From contig NC_012997.1 in the NCBI RefSeq assembly GCF_000023025.1, positions 4,213,125 through 4,277,124 on the forward strand: a DNA stretch of 64,000 nucleotides, written 5' to 3'. The position numbers and the translations under genes were made by a program. This document shows positions 30,727 to 39,405 of the stretch, in pieces. How positions within the stretch are numbered: the first letter of the stretch is position 1; each line of letters begins with the position of its first letter. The notes below the pieces were generated by a model. The model made no database searches. It saw only the letters and a program-made list of their open reading frames with translations, and was not told the DNA's origin. The stretch comes from Teredinibacter turnerae T7901 (GTDB taxonomy: Bacteria > Pseudomonadota > Gammaproteobacteria > Pseudomonadales > Cellvibrionaceae).

Positions 30727-31974
30727 TTAATCGAGCCCGAACAACGATTTAAAATCTTGCAGCAGTTGTTCCCGCCCCTCTGAGCTGGCGCGTTTAAGCG
30801 CGGTGGTGGGCTGATGCATAAATTTATTGGTGAGATTGCGACTCAGGGTTAGGAGCAATTCTTCCGGGTCCGCCCCGCTGCGCAACGCGTTCAGTGCTTT
30901 TTGTACTTCCTGATCCCGCACCGCTTCCGTCTGCTGGCGAAAATCCTTTACCAGCTCGACCGCCGACAATGCGCGCTGGTCCAATTGGTAACGCTCTACG
31001 CCTTCATCAATAATAGTGCGCGCAGTTTTTGCGGCTTCTTCACGGGATTTTTTGTTTTCGTCGATCACCTCTTTCAAGTCGTCGACGGTAAACAGGTACA
31101 CGTCAGCCAAATCGCCCACCTGGGGTTCAATATCCCTCGGCACGGCAATATCCACCATAAACATCGGCTTGTGCTTACGTTTTTTTAAAGCGACTTCCAC
31201 TGCACCTTTACCGAGCAGCGGGAGCTGGCTGGCGGTGGATGATATCACGATGTCAGCGGTTGGCAGATATTCGGGAATGTCCGCCAACAAAATCGCCTCT
31301 GCGGCAAACTCTTTTGCAAGCGCGTGCGCATTTTCCAGGGTTCGGTTGGCGACAATCAGCTTTTTTATGCCCTGATTTTTCAAGTGTCGGGCAACCAGTT
31401 CAATGGTTTCACCCGCACCAATCAAGAGTGCGGTGTCCTGTTTTAAGTCAGAAAAAATTTGCTGAGCAAGTGACACCGCCGCATAGGCGACCGACACCGG
31501 GTTTTCGCCAATGGCGGTTTCAGAGCGCACCCGCTTGGCCACCGCGAATACCCGCTGAAAGGCATCGTGCAGGCCGCGCCCCAGCACTCCGGCTTCGCGG
31601 GCAACCGCATAGCAGGATTTCATTTGCCCAAGAATCTGCGGCTCCCCCAGCACCAGCGAATCCAGTCCACTGGCCACCGCCATCATATGGCGCGCTGCAT
31701 CGTCGCCCCAACGGGCGTAGTGTGCGTGTTGCAATTCTTGCGCACTCGCGGCCTTATGCTCTGCCAGCCAAACCAGCAAATGCTGCGCCTCCGCGCCGGT
31801 TTCGCAGTAGATTTCGGTGCGATTGCAGGTGGACAGTATGGCGACCTCCTCTGCCAAACCCGACTCCCGCAGCGCGCACAACGCCACTTCCAGCTCGGCA
31901 GGTGAAAAAGCCACCTTTTCGCGAACATCCAGCGTTGCGGTATTGTGATTAATGCCGAGGGCAAGTAACGTCAT
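30727..31974 (-). CDS. hemA: Glutamyl-tRNA reductase HemA
   Basis: HemA reduces glutamyl-tRNA(Glu) to glutamate-1-semialdehyde, the first step of C5-pathway tetrapyrrole synthesis. The 415-aa product begins [13 protein letters not shown] and has the catalytic Cys in [11 protein letters not shown], the [12 protein letters not shown] segment, the NADPH-binding [15 protein letters not shown] and the C-terminal dimerisation helices. It heads the hemA-prfA-prmC-moeB unit, with a 292-bp divergent gap to the TPR-lolB genes. A TATAAT hexamer on this strand at 32099-32094 lacks a clear -35. Confidence 0.97.
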   Translation of the reverse strand: MTLLALGINHNTATLDVREKVAFSPAELEVALCALRESGLAEEVAILSTCNRTEIYCETGAEAQHLLVWLAEHKAASAQELQHAHYARWGDDAARHMMAVASGLDSLVLGEPQILGQMKSCYAVAREAGVLGRGLHDAFQRVFAVAKRVRSETAIGENPVSVAYAAVSLAQQIFSDLKQDTALLIGAGETIELVARHLKNQGIKKLIVANRTLENAHALAKEFAAEAILLADIPEYLPTADIVISSTASQLPLLGKGAVEVALKKRKHKPMFMVDIAVPRDIEPQVGDLADVYLFTVDDLKEVIDENKKSREEAAKTARTIIDEGVERYQLDQRALSAVELVKDFRQQTEAVRDQEVQKALNALRSGADPEELLLTLSRNLTNKFMHQPTTALKRASSEGREQLLQDFKSLFGLD

Positions 31975-32142
31975 AGCTAGCAGGTTTAAACCCGGTCTGA
32001 TTGAGCATGAGCAAATAAAAGGCGCCCATTTTCTTTGTTGCGAGCCACTAAGGCAAGCTGATTGCCCTCTGCGACTAAGTGTTTGATGTAATTATTATAT
32101 GTCGTTCGCAGTGAGAAGCGCGGCGCCAACAGGAAACTCGCC

Positions 32143-32170
32143 TTAGCAAGGTACGGCCAGTTGTTATACT
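32143..32170 (+). promoter_or_regulatory. Candidate promoter for the TPR-lolB unit
   Basis: TTAGCA (32143-32148) and TATACT (32165-32170) are separated by 16 bp, with TGT immediately before the -10 (extended -10 type). It lies 97 bp before the TPR gene start. Sequence match only. Confidence 0.4.
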
Positions 32171-32266
32171 CTTCCTTACCTGCACAACCCACAAAGGCTA
32201 CACTGGAACCCGCGCCGAGATAAAAACTCCAAGCATGAACAGTGACCAACCCAATAAGACAGCTCG

Positions 32267-34003
32267 ATGACTCGACTTTTTGTTCCAAACCCGATCCGCA
32301 CCTTTGTAATCAGCGCCAGCGCCTGCACATTTCTCTATGGCTGTGCCAGCGCCCCCCAGCAAGAAGACGCCAGTGAGCTGAGACCACAACCGGCGCCACA
32401 GCAGGTTGCCGACCGCAGTTTCACCACAGAATCGCTCTACGCCCTGCTGGTGGCAGAAATGGCCATCGACCGCAAGCGTTACGACATCGCGCTCAATAAC
32501 TATGTGCAACAGGCCGCGGCCACCCGCGACCCCAATGTAACCGCTCAGGCTACCCGTATCGCGCGCATATTAAAGGCGCACCAGCCAGCGCTGGAGATGG
32601 CGCAGCTGTGGATGGAGCTGGAACCCAATAACAGTGACGCACAACTGATTGCCAGCGCCGAGCTCATCGAGGCCAATAGGCTCGATGACGCACTGGCCAT
32701 ATCGGAGCAACTGCTTGCGCAGGATGAGGCCACCGCTTTCGACGCGATTGCGGTAAAAGCAGCAGACAACGACCTTGCCAGCGTTACATCACTGCTGACG
32801 CGATACGAAAGTCTCGCCGCTCGCCACCCACAAAATTATCAACTGCAATTAGGCCTGAGCGTGCTGTTACAGCGCGCTGAGCGCAACGATGAGGCGTTGG
32901 TAGCGATCAAACGGGCACAAAAACTGGAACCGGACAACGTGCGCGCGGGTTTTCAGGAATCGCGCATACTGCAACAAATGGGGCAGCAGGACCTGGCTCT
33001 GGATAAGCTCGCGGTTCTCGTTGAAGAAAACCCGGAAAACATAGGTTTGCGCGCCCGCTACGCGCGGATTCTGGCTGGCACCGATATTCAAGCCAGCCGC
33101 GAACAATTCACCATTCTCAACAAGCAGTCGCCTGGCGACCGCGATATCCTGTTCTCGCTGGCGCTGGTGGAGATGGAAAGCGGCCATTTGGCGGAAGCCG
33201 AAGAACACTTCCTGCAGCTGCTGCAAAGGGGCTACTACCAGTCTGCCGCGCACTACCATCTCGGCATGATTTACGATAAGCGGCAGGATATGGCGCCGGC
33301 ATTGGAGCACCTGCTGCAAGTGGAGCAAGGCCCCAACTACCTTGCCGCAATGGCCAAGGCCACAGAAATACTCGCCCGTTTGAACCGCTCCCAGGACGCC
33401 ATTGCCGTGCTTCAAACCCAGCGGCCTCAGGTGGACCCGGCGTATCGGGAAGGCTTATACATGATTGAGTCCGATGTGCTGAGCGGCACCGGGCAAATGC
33501 TGGATGCCGAAACCGTACTCACCACTGGACTCAGCGAATTCCCGGACAGTACCCGCCTGCTGTACGCACGCGCGATGCTGTACTCACGTATCGATAACAT
33601 GAGCGCTGCGGAGCAGGACCTGAAGCAGATTCTTGCGCTCACCCCGGACAACGCCGCCGCACTCAACGCTTTGGGCTACACCCTCGCAGATAAAACCGAC
33701 CGCCTGGAAGAAGCCTACCTCTATATCAAACGCGCCTACGAACTGACGCCCGATGACGCCGCGGTGATGGATAGCATGGGCTGGGTACAATACCGTCTGG
33801 GTAATTTAAAAGAGGCCATCGAGCAACTTCGCGCCGCACTGAAAGCGATGCCCGACCACGAAATTGCGGCCCACCTTGGCGAAGTGCTGTGGGTGAGCGG
33901 CGTTCGCGACGAAGCCCGCGAGATCTGGCGCAGCGGGCTCGAACTCAACCCGCGCAGCGCGATCATTCGCGAAACCATGCAGCGATTAAAGGCCGAAATG
34001 TAA
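32267..34003 (+). CDS. Tetratricopeptide-repeat lipoprotein upstream of lolB
   Basis: A 578-aa TPR protein. The N-terminus has a signal sequence ending in the lipobox-like LYGC (about residues 23-26), predicting lipidation and export. The remainder is an array of helix-turn-helix TPR units, with recognisable copies around DALGYTLADKTDRLEEAYLY-type segments and LGNLKEAIEQLRAAL near the C-terminus. A TPR gene in this exact place, before lolB, occurs in Pseudomonas (PA4667 type). Its role is unknown; a scaffold in envelope assembly is plausible. It ends directly at the start of lolB (no gap). Confidence 0.85.
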   Translation: MTRLFVPNPIRTFVISASACTFLYGCASAPQQEDASELRPQPAPQQVADRSFTTESLYALLVAEMAIDRKRYDIALNNYVQQAAATRDPNVTAQATRIARILKAHQPALEMAQLWMELEPNNSDAQLIASAELIEANRLDDALAISEQLLAQDEATAFDAIAVKAADNDLASVTSLLTRYESLAARHPQNYQLQLGLSVLLQRAERNDEALVAIKRAQKLEPDNVRAGFQESRILQQMGQQDLALDKLAVLVEENPENIGLRARYARILAGTDIQASREQFTILNKQSPGDRDILFSLALVEMESGHLAEAEEHFLQLLQRGYYQSAAHYHLGMIYDKRQDMAPALEHLLQVEQGPNYLAAMAKATEILARLNRSQDAIAVLQTQRPQVDPAYREGLYMIESDVLSGTGQMLDAETVLTTGLSEFPDSTRLLYARAMLYSRIDNMSAAEQDLKQILALTPDNAAALNALGYTLADKTDRLEEAYLYIKRAYELTPDDAAVMDSMGWVQYRLGNLKEAIEQLRAALKAMPDHEIAAHLGEVLWVSGVRDEAREIWRSGLELNPRSAIIRETMQRLKAEM

Positions 34004-34579
34004 ATGCGCTTTATTATGCGAGTGACCACCCTCAGCGCGGCGCTGTTGCTGTTTGGCTGTGCCAGTTTGCCGCCCGAGCAATATTCATCGCCTGTTGAGG
34101 TCATGCACTGGGAACTGGATGGCAAACTGGGTATTCGCGCGCAGGGCAAAGCACAAAGCGCCTTTTTTAATTGGCAGAACCACCCGGATCATTTCACCAT
34201 CTCGGTTCACGGGCCACTTGGCCAGGGCCGTTCCACCCTTGAGGAGCACCTCGACGGCGGGGTCGAATTGCGGTACGACGGCAACACCTATTTCGCAGCA
34301 ACACCGGAAAAGCTGATGCAGCGACATTTGGGTTGGTCTTTTCCTATCGATAACATGCGCTGGTGGGCGCGCGGTCTGCCCGCACCCGATTCCCCTATCG
34401 ACAACAGCCAACACGGCCCAACAGGCGAACTGCTGTCGCTCTCACAAGCGGGCTGGGAAATCCAGTATCTGCGCTATCAAACCGTGAATGGGCTGAGCTT
34501 GCCATACAAAATCGCCGCCACGCGTGACGATCTGCAACTCACACTGCTGCTAAAAAAGTGGGAGCTGCAGAGCCAATAA
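34004..34579 (+). CDS. lolB: Outer-membrane lipoprotein receptor LolB
   Basis: LolB takes lipoproteins from periplasmic LolA and inserts them into the outer membrane. The 191-aa product has a lipoprotein signal with lipobox LFGC (Cys at about residue 18). A beta-barrel fold follows, with the conserved W-E-L-D-G-K-L-G-I-R segment, DGGVELRYDG and a C-terminal RDDLQLTLLLKKW. It immediately follows the TPR gene. In E. coli and Pseudomonas ispE comes next; here the next 338 bp are non-coding. Confidence 0.93.
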   Translation: MRFIMRVTTLSAALLLFGCASLPPEQYSSPVEVMHWELDGKLGIRAQGKAQSAFFNWQNHPDHFTISVHGPLGQGRSTLEEHLDGGVELRYDGNTYFAATPEKLMQRHLGWSFPIDNMRWWARGLPAPDSPIDNSQHGPTGELLSLSQAGWEIQYLRYQTVNGLSLPYKIAATRDDLQLTLLLKKWELQSQ

Positions 34580-34917
34580 GTCAAACTATCAGCGGAAAGA
34601 ATTTTTTTACCAGAAAAGTTTGACAACTTAAACGCTCGCCATTACAGTAGCCGCCTTCCTCGGGAAGGGCAGATAAAACCACCTTTGAAACACTTCAAAA
34701 CCGGTTTTTCTGCTGGTAAGAGATGCGGTTGATTGGCTGATCAGTACGGCCTGGCGCAGCTGATAAAACGAAAAAAGCATGCTAGTCTTTTTTCTCGGCA
34801 GCGCAAAGTTTTTTGCCAGGAGACCAAAGCATTTGTAAGGCTTTGGGGCCACAGCAAAATTAACGTTACTGCATCATTGCCTCCCCCCTGCAATCAGTTC
34901 TCTGGTTCAGGTGCAAC
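34580..34917. other. Non-coding gap where ispE is normally found
   Basis: 338 bp between lolB and tRNA-Gln. I see no open frame with the GHMP-kinase start (PAKLNLFLHI-type) or any other supported gene, and no recognisable fragment of ispE. The region is AT-richer than its neighbours with several T-tracts and presumably holds the promoter of tRNA-Gln and prs. Confidence 0.6.
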
Positions 34918-34992
34918 TGGGGTGTCGCCAAGCGGTAAGGCAACGGGTTTTGATCCCGTCATGCGGAGGTTCGAATCCTCCCACCCCAGCCA
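34918..34992 (+). tRNA. tRNA-Gln (anticodon TTG)
   Basis: A complete 75-nt cloverleaf with encoded CCA. Acceptor TGGGGTG (34918-34924) pairs with CACCCCA (34982-34988); the anticodon stem ACGGG/CCCGT encloses loop TTTTGAT with anticodon TTG; the T-arm is GGAGG-TTCGAAT-CCTCC. A tRNA-Gln in front of prs is also found in other gammaproteobacteria. Confidence 0.97.
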
Positions 34993-35061
34993 TTTTCAGT
35001 GCAATCGCACTCCTGCCATGATATTTTTCACATCCTGCAACCCGCCGACGAGAAGGAGAGC

Positions 35062-36009
35062 ATGAACGTGCCTGATTTGATGGTATTTAGTGGTAACGCC
35101 AACCCTGAACTCGCTGAGAAGGTGTGCGCCAAACTGGGAATACCGCTGGGGGATGTGACCGTCGACAAATTTTCCGACGGAGAGATACTGGTTGAACTGA
35201 AGCAGAATGTGCGCGGTAGCGATGTGTTCGTTATCCAGCCCACATGTGCACCAACCAACGACAACATCATGGAATTAATGGTGATTGTGGACGCGTTGCG
35301 CCGCTCCTCTGCTGGCCGAATTACTGCTGTGGTGCCCTACTTCGGCTACGCCCGCCAGGATCGCCGCGTTCGCTCTGCCCGCGTGCCCATTACCGCCAAA
35401 GTGGTGGCGGATATGCTGGTTACTGTCGGCGTCGACCGCGTGCTGACGGTGGATCTTCACGCAGAACAGATTCAGGGCTTTTTCGACGTGCCGGTGGACA
35501 ACGTTTATGGCTCACCAGTGTTACTGGCGGATATTGAAAAGCAAAGTTTTGAAGATCTGGTGGTGGTATCACCAGATATCGGCGGAGTGGTTCGCGCCCG
35601 CGCCGTGGCCAAGCAACTGGATATAGAGCTGGCCATCATCGATAAGCGTCGCCCCAAAGCCAATGTGGCGGAGGTGATGCACCTGATCGGTGAAATTGAA
35701 AACCGCACCTGTTTGCTGGTGGACGACATGGTCGATACCGCTGGCACTCTGTGCAACGCAGCGCAGGCGTTGAAAGATCGCGGCGCTAAAAAAGTGATTG
35801 CCTATGCAACCCACCCGGTGCTTTCCGGCCCAGCGATTGAACGCTTGAACAACTCTGTATTGGACGAGCTGGTGGTAACCGATTCCATCCCGCTCTCTAA
35901 AGAAGGCAAAAACTGCAAAGTCATTCGCCAGCTAACCTTATCCAATATGCTGGCAGAGGCCATGCGTCGGATCAGCAACGAAGAGTCGCTGAGCGCTATG
36001 TTCTCGTAG
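35062..36009 (+). CDS. prs: Ribose-phosphate pyrophosphokinase
   Basis: Prs makes PRPP from ribose-5-phosphate and ATP, feeding nucleotide, His, Trp and NAD synthesis. The 315-aa product (same length as E. coli) has the ATP/Mg region and flexible loop ([10 protein letters not shown]), the catalytic [12 protein letters not shown], and the PRPP-binding loop [11 protein letters not shown]. The ATG at 35062 ([13 protein letters not shown]) follows AAGGAG at 35053-35058; the frame opens earlier at 34999. A strong terminator follows the stop. Confidence 0.98.
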   Translation: MNVPDLMVFSGNANPELAEKVCAKLGIPLGDVTVDKFSDGEILVELKQNVRGSDVFVIQPTCAPTNDNIMELMVIVDALRRSSAGRITAVVPYFGYARQDRRVRSARVPITAKVVADMLVTVGVDRVLTVDLHAEQIQGFFDVPVDNVYGSPVLLADIEKQSFEDLVVVSPDIGGVVRARAVAKQLDIELAIIDKRRPKANVAEVMHLIGEIENRTCLLVDDMVDTAGTLCNAAQALKDRGAKKVIAYATHPVLSGPAIERLNNSVLDELVVTDSIPLSKEGKNCKVIRQLTLSNMLAEAMRRISNEESLSAMFS

Positions 36010-36033
36010 AAATTCCCCAACAAGGGAAACCAC

Positions 36034-36069
36034 CACGCTATTCCTGGTCGCGGGATAGCGTGTTTTTTT
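36034..36069 (+). terminator. Strong intrinsic terminator after prs, just before rplY
   Basis: CACGCTATTCC (36034-36044) pairs with GGGATAGCGTG (36052-36062), an 11-bp stem with one G-T pair, followed by seven T's. It ends 22 bp before the rplY start codon, leaving no room for a separate promoter downstream of it. Confidence 0.88.
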
Positions 36070-36091
36070 ATCTATAACACTGGAGAATAGT

Positions 36092-36721
36092 ATGTCTACT
36101 GAAGACTTTACTCTCAATGCTAAAGCCCGTGACGATCAAGGGAAAGGTGCGAGCCGCCGCCTGCGTCACGACAACCTGGTTCCCGCCATCGTATACGGCG
36201 GCGAAAAAGACCCACAAAACATCGCTATTGCACAAAACGAGTTCGTTAAGCACCTGGAGAACGAAGCGTTTTACTCGCACATCGTTACTCTGGTAGTCGA
36301 TGGTGAGAAGCAAGACGTAATCCTGAAAGACCTGCAACGTCACCCAGCTAAAGCTCAGCTGTTGCACGCTGACTTCCTGCGCGTATCACGCACTCAGAAG
36401 TTGACCACCCGTGTACCGCTGCACTTCATCAATGAAGAGAGCTGTAAAGGTGTTAAATTGCAGGGCGGCGTTGTTGCACACAGCTTGACCGAACTGGAAA
36501 TCAGCTGCTTGCCACAGGATCTGCCAGAGTTCATTGAAGTGGACCTGAAAGACGCAGAAGTTGGCCACATCGTTCACATTTCCGACCTCAATCTGCCAGC
36601 GGGCGTTGAATCTGTGGCTCTGAGCCACGGCGAAGATCACGACCAGGCTGTAGTGACCATTAACAAAGGTCGCGGCGGTTCCGGCGAAGAAGCCGAAGGC
36701 GAAGAAGGCGGCGAAGAGTAA
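36092..36721 (+). CDS. rplY: 50S ribosomal protein L25 (general stress protein CTC type)
   Basis: L25 binds loop E of 5S rRNA. The 209-aa product is the long CTC form: N-terminal L25 domain (residues 1-95, with GKGASRRLRHDNLVPAIVYG) plus the C-terminal TL5/CTC beta domain (about 100-190) and an acidic Gly/Glu-rich tail. Ribosome site GGAG lies 6 nt before the ATG. It sits between prs and pth as in Pseudomonas. Because a strong terminator lies immediately upstream, expression probably depends on read-through of that hairpin. Confidence 0.96.
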   Translation: MSTEDFTLNAKARDDQGKGASRRLRHDNLVPAIVYGGEKDPQNIAIAQNEFVKHLENEAFYSHIVTLVVDGEKQDVILKDLQRHPAKAQLLHADFLRVSRTQKLTTRVPLHFINEESCKGVKLQGGVVAHSLTELEISCLPQDLPEFIEVDLKDAEVGHIVHISDLNLPAGVESVALSHGEDHDQAVVTINKGRGGSGEEAEGEEGGEE

Positions 36722-36741
36722 GCCGCAAACGATCGAACCGA

Positions 36742-36765
36742 GGGCAGCTAAACGCTGCCCTTTTT
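36742..36765 (+). terminator. Intrinsic terminator between rplY and pth
   Basis: GGGCAGC (36742-36748) pairs with GCTGCCC (36754-36760) over a 5-nt loop, followed by TTTTT. It is 20 bp past the rplY stop and only 5-20 bp before the candidate pth starts. Confidence 0.82.
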
Positions 36766-36784
36766 CTATATGGCAGTTATCCCC

Positions 36785-37366
36785 ATGCGCAACCCTGTTT
36801 CCATGATTGTCGGCCTGGGCAACCCTGGCACTGAGTACGCCAACACGCGCCATAACGCCGGCCAGGATTTCGTCGAAAACCTTGCTCGAGCACTCGGCCA
36901 GCCCCTGGTAAACACGCCCAAACATTTCGGCTTCACTACACGAATTTCCCTCGCAGGCAAAGACGTGCGTCTGCTGGTGCCCACCACATTTATGAATCGC
37001 AGCGGGCAGGCAGTAGCATCCCTCGCTAACTTCTTTAAAATAGCACCAGACAATATTCTGGTGGTTCACGACGAACTGGACTTACCCCCAGGTACCGCCA
37101 AACTGAAGATTGGCGGCGGCCACGGTGGCCACAATGGCCTGCGGGATATCATTGCCGCGCTGGGCAACAACAAAGAGTTCGGGCGTCTGCGCATTGGCAT
37201 TGGTCACCCGGGCAACGCCAAACAAGTCGCCAGTTACGTGCTAAAGAAAGCACCCGCTGACGAATACAGATTGATAGAAGACGCCCAAACGGCGGCAGAG
37301 CGCACCCTCACCGACCTGGTCGCTGGCGACTGGGAGAAGGCCATGCGCGAACTGCATACCGCATAA
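36785..37366 (+). CDS. pth: Peptidyl-tRNA hydrolase Pth
   Basis: Pth recycles peptidyl-tRNAs that drop off ribosomes. Conserved features: [20 protein letters not shown] with catalytic His, the FMNRSGQAV segment and [13 protein letters not shown]. The ATG at 36785 ([12 protein letters not shown]) best matches family N-termini and gives 193 aa; the frame also allows ATG 36770 or 36803. None of these starts has a visible Shine-Dalgarno, which is odd for an essential gene, and a terminator lies immediately upstream. It is followed 92 bp later by ychF. Confidence 0.95.
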   Translation: MRNPVSMIVGLGNPGTEYANTRHNAGQDFVENLARALGQPLVNTPKHFGFTTRISLAGKDVRLLVPTTFMNRSGQAVASLANFFKIAPDNILVVHDELDLPPGTAKLKIGGGHGGHNGLRDIIAALGNNKEFGRLRIGIGHPGNAKQVASYVLKKAPADEYRLIEDAQTAAERTLTDLVAGDWEKAMRELHTA

Positions 37367-37458
37367 TGGCACTTAACACGAACAACTGGCAGTTCCCGCT
37401 GCCACAAGCAAAATGACAACAAAGGGTTGGCAAGGCCAACCGCTGGACTGGAAAACTT

Positions 37459-38550
37459 ATGGGTTTTAATTGCGGCATCGTTGGCCTGCCCAACGTCGGA
37501 AAATCAACGCTCTTTAATGCACTCACCCAAGCGGGTATCGACGCGCAAAACTTTCCCTTTTGCACCATCGAACCCAACGCCGGCGTGGTGGCCGTACCGG
37601 ACCCTCGCCAGGACAAACTGGCAGAAATCGTGAAGCCTGAGCGCATCGTGCCCACCACCATGGAGTTTGTGGATATTGCGGGCCTGGTGGCTGGCGCCTC
37701 CAAGGGTGAAGGCCTCGGCAATCAGTTCCTCGCCAATATTCGCGAAACCGACGCCATCGCGCACGTGGTGCGCTGCTTCGACGACCCTAACGTTATTCAC
37801 GTGGACGGCCGCATTAACCCCGCTTCCGATATTGAAGTGATTAACACCGAACTGGCCCTGGCCGACCTGGATACCGTCGAAAAGGCCCTGCAACGTTATA
37901 GCAAAGCCGCCAAAGGCCAGGACAAAAACGCAATCGCCATGAAGGCGCTACTGGAAGAGATTCTGCCGCACCTGAACGAAGCCCTGCCCCTGCGCTCGTT
38001 CGGCCTGGACGAAGACCGCAAAAAGAAACTGAAAGAGCTCAACCTGCTCACGCTTAAGCCCACCATGTACATTGCGAACGTAGAAGAGGACGGCTTCAAA
38101 CACAATCCTCTGCTGGACGCGGTGATGGCCATTGCTGAGGAAGAAGAAGCCATTGTGGTGCCAATCTGTAACAAAATGGAGGCTGAAATCGCCGAGCTGG
38201 ACGAGGAAGAAAAAGTTGAATTCCTCGAAGAAATGGGCATGGAAGAGCCGGGCCTCAACCGCGTTATCCGAGCCGGTTACGACCTGCTGGGCCTGCAAAC
38301 CTACTTCACAGCGGGCGTAAAAGAAGTGCGCGCCTGGACCATTCCTGTTGGCGCAACCGCACCGCAGGCGGCCGGTAAAATCCACACGGATTTCGAAAAA
38401 GGCTTCATCCGCGCAGAAATTGTCGCCTACGACGATTTTGTGCAGTACAACGGCGAAGCTGGCGCAAAAGAAGCCGGTAAATGGCGACTGGAAGGCAAGG
38501 AATACATCGTGAAAGACGGCGACGTCATTCATTTCCGATTTAACGTATAA
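37459..38550 (+). CDS. ychF: Redox/stress-linked GTPase-family ATPase YchF
   Basis: YchF (OLA1 type) is an Obg-family P-loop protein that prefers ATP and binds ribosomes; it is involved in stress responses. The 363-aa product contains G1 GLPNVGKST (residues 8-16), the G3-equivalent [16 protein letters not shown], a coiled-coil insertion, and the C-terminal TGS domain with [12 protein letters not shown]. The altered G4 motif NKME ([10 protein letters not shown]) is normal for this family. It pairs with pth as in most gammaproteobacteria. Confidence 0.97.
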   Translation: MGFNCGIVGLPNVGKSTLFNALTQAGIDAQNFPFCTIEPNAGVVAVPDPRQDKLAEIVKPERIVPTTMEFVDIAGLVAGASKGEGLGNQFLANIRETDAIAHVVRCFDDPNVIHVDGRINPASDIEVINTELALADLDTVEKALQRYSKAAKGQDKNAIAMKALLEEILPHLNEALPLRSFGLDEDRKKKLKELNLLTLKPTMYIANVEEDGFKHNPLLDAVMAIAEEEEAIVVPICNKMEAEIAELDEEEKVEFLEEMGMEEPGLNRVIRAGYDLLGLQTYFTAGVKEVRAWTIPVGATAPQAAGKIHTDFEKGFIRAEIVAYDDFVQYNGEAGAKEAGKWRLEGKEYIVKDGDVIHFRFNV

Positions 38551-38563
38551 AGCCTCTTGACAA

Positions 38564-38598
38564 CGAGAGGGCAACTGGTGAAAATGGCCGCCCTCTCG
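38564..38598 (+). terminator. Inverted repeat downstream of ychF
   Basis: CGAGAGGGC (38564-38572) pairs with GCCCTCTCG (38590-38598), a perfect 9-bp stem with a 17-nt loop, 14 bp after the ychF stop. No T-run follows, so factor-independent termination is uncertain. Confidence 0.45.
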
Positions 38599-38697
38599 AT
38601 TCTGGTGCCAACATCAGAATCCAGCAAACGCAAGGTCGCGTTTGTGACCATTGCATAACCCATTCGGACTAACATGCGGTTATCAATACCAGAAAAT

Positions 38698-38774
<77 letters not shown>

Positions 38775-38829
38775 TTTTCCTCATTCTCGACTTCCGCACT
38801 CTAACTCTATACCGCACCCTGCTGCTCTT

Positions 38830-38886
38830 GATTGCAAAGCCGTTGCTCGATTGTAAAGCCGCTGCCCGACTGTAAGACCATTGCTC
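38830..38886. repeat. Three-copy 19-bp tandem repeat downstream of tRNA-Met
   Basis: Units at 38830-38848, 38849-38867 and 38868-38886 share the pattern GATTGYAAAGCCGYTGCYC with a few substitutions. They lie 56 bp beyond the tRNA. Confidence 0.75.
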
Positions 38887-39357
38887 GGCGCCAGGCGCAC
38901 TCGCTGGTTAACTCACGAGCCGGTTAACTTAAGAAACAAGCACAAAGCGCCTTAGTCAACATCTGTTAATTTCCTCAAAAAACACCATTTTTGCGACAGA
39001 ATCCAGTCAAGGAATGGGGCGTCTATGGTATAAATAACCCTTTCGGTAGTATCAATATTTGACCAGGACGCTCAACAAGAGCTATCGAACAGGGAATGTC
39101 TGTGATGTTGTATCTTATATCGCTTGCTATAAAGCCAAGCCCCCGTCTGCCGGCCGGACAATTCGAGTATTGTTCGAAGCTATTTCGTGTACCGCGCCCA
39201 CAGAGGCTTGGTTCAAGCCCCTACCCCAATTACTACACTCGCACCTCTGCTTTCGGCGCACACACAAATAACCAAACTGTTCACCGAACCGGCTAAAAAT
39301 TATTAACGTCCATCATTCGTTGTGTTTAATTTAATCCCGATCCATCTAGCTATAAAC

Positions 39358-39376
39358 ATTAATTTAATGAATTAAT
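39358..39376. promoter_or_regulatory. AT-rich inverted repeat, possible operator
   Basis: ATTAATT and AATTAAT are perfect 7-bp arms around 5 nt, ending 17 bp before the ribosome site of the 382-aa gene. A TATAAA hexamer is at 39351-39356. An operator or AT-tract regulatory role is inferred from position only. Confidence 0.3.
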
Positions 39377-39405
39377 TTCATCGTAGCATTACAAGGAGAA
39401 ATGAA

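Larger units (their letters stand above)
38775..39405. other. Non-coding, AT-rich junction after tRNA-Met
   Basis: About 630 bp without a supported gene. Small open frames at 39059-39296 have no ribosome site and no recognisable features. The segment contains a three-copy 19-bp tandem repeat (38830-38886) and an AT-rich inverted repeat near its right end. Composition shifts from the GC-rich core to AT-rich, consistent with the boundary of an acquired segment next to a tRNA gene. I found no direct repeat of the tRNA 3' end to mark an attachment site. Confidence 0.5.

Noticed and set aside
34628-35065. Short frames in the lolB-prs gap as an ispE remnant
   Set aside because: Their translations show no GHMP-kinase motifs and run through the tRNA-Gln gene.
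36073-36078. TATAAC as a -10 box for rplY
   Set aside because: A start site there would leave a leader too short to include the ribosome site, and the -35 position falls in the terminator stem without a matching hexamer.
38775-39400. tRNA-Met as an attachment site with direct repeats
   Set aside because: No second copy of the tRNA 3' end (CCTAGCTACCA) was found in the window, and no integrase gene is present, so an island with att sites cannot be claimed.
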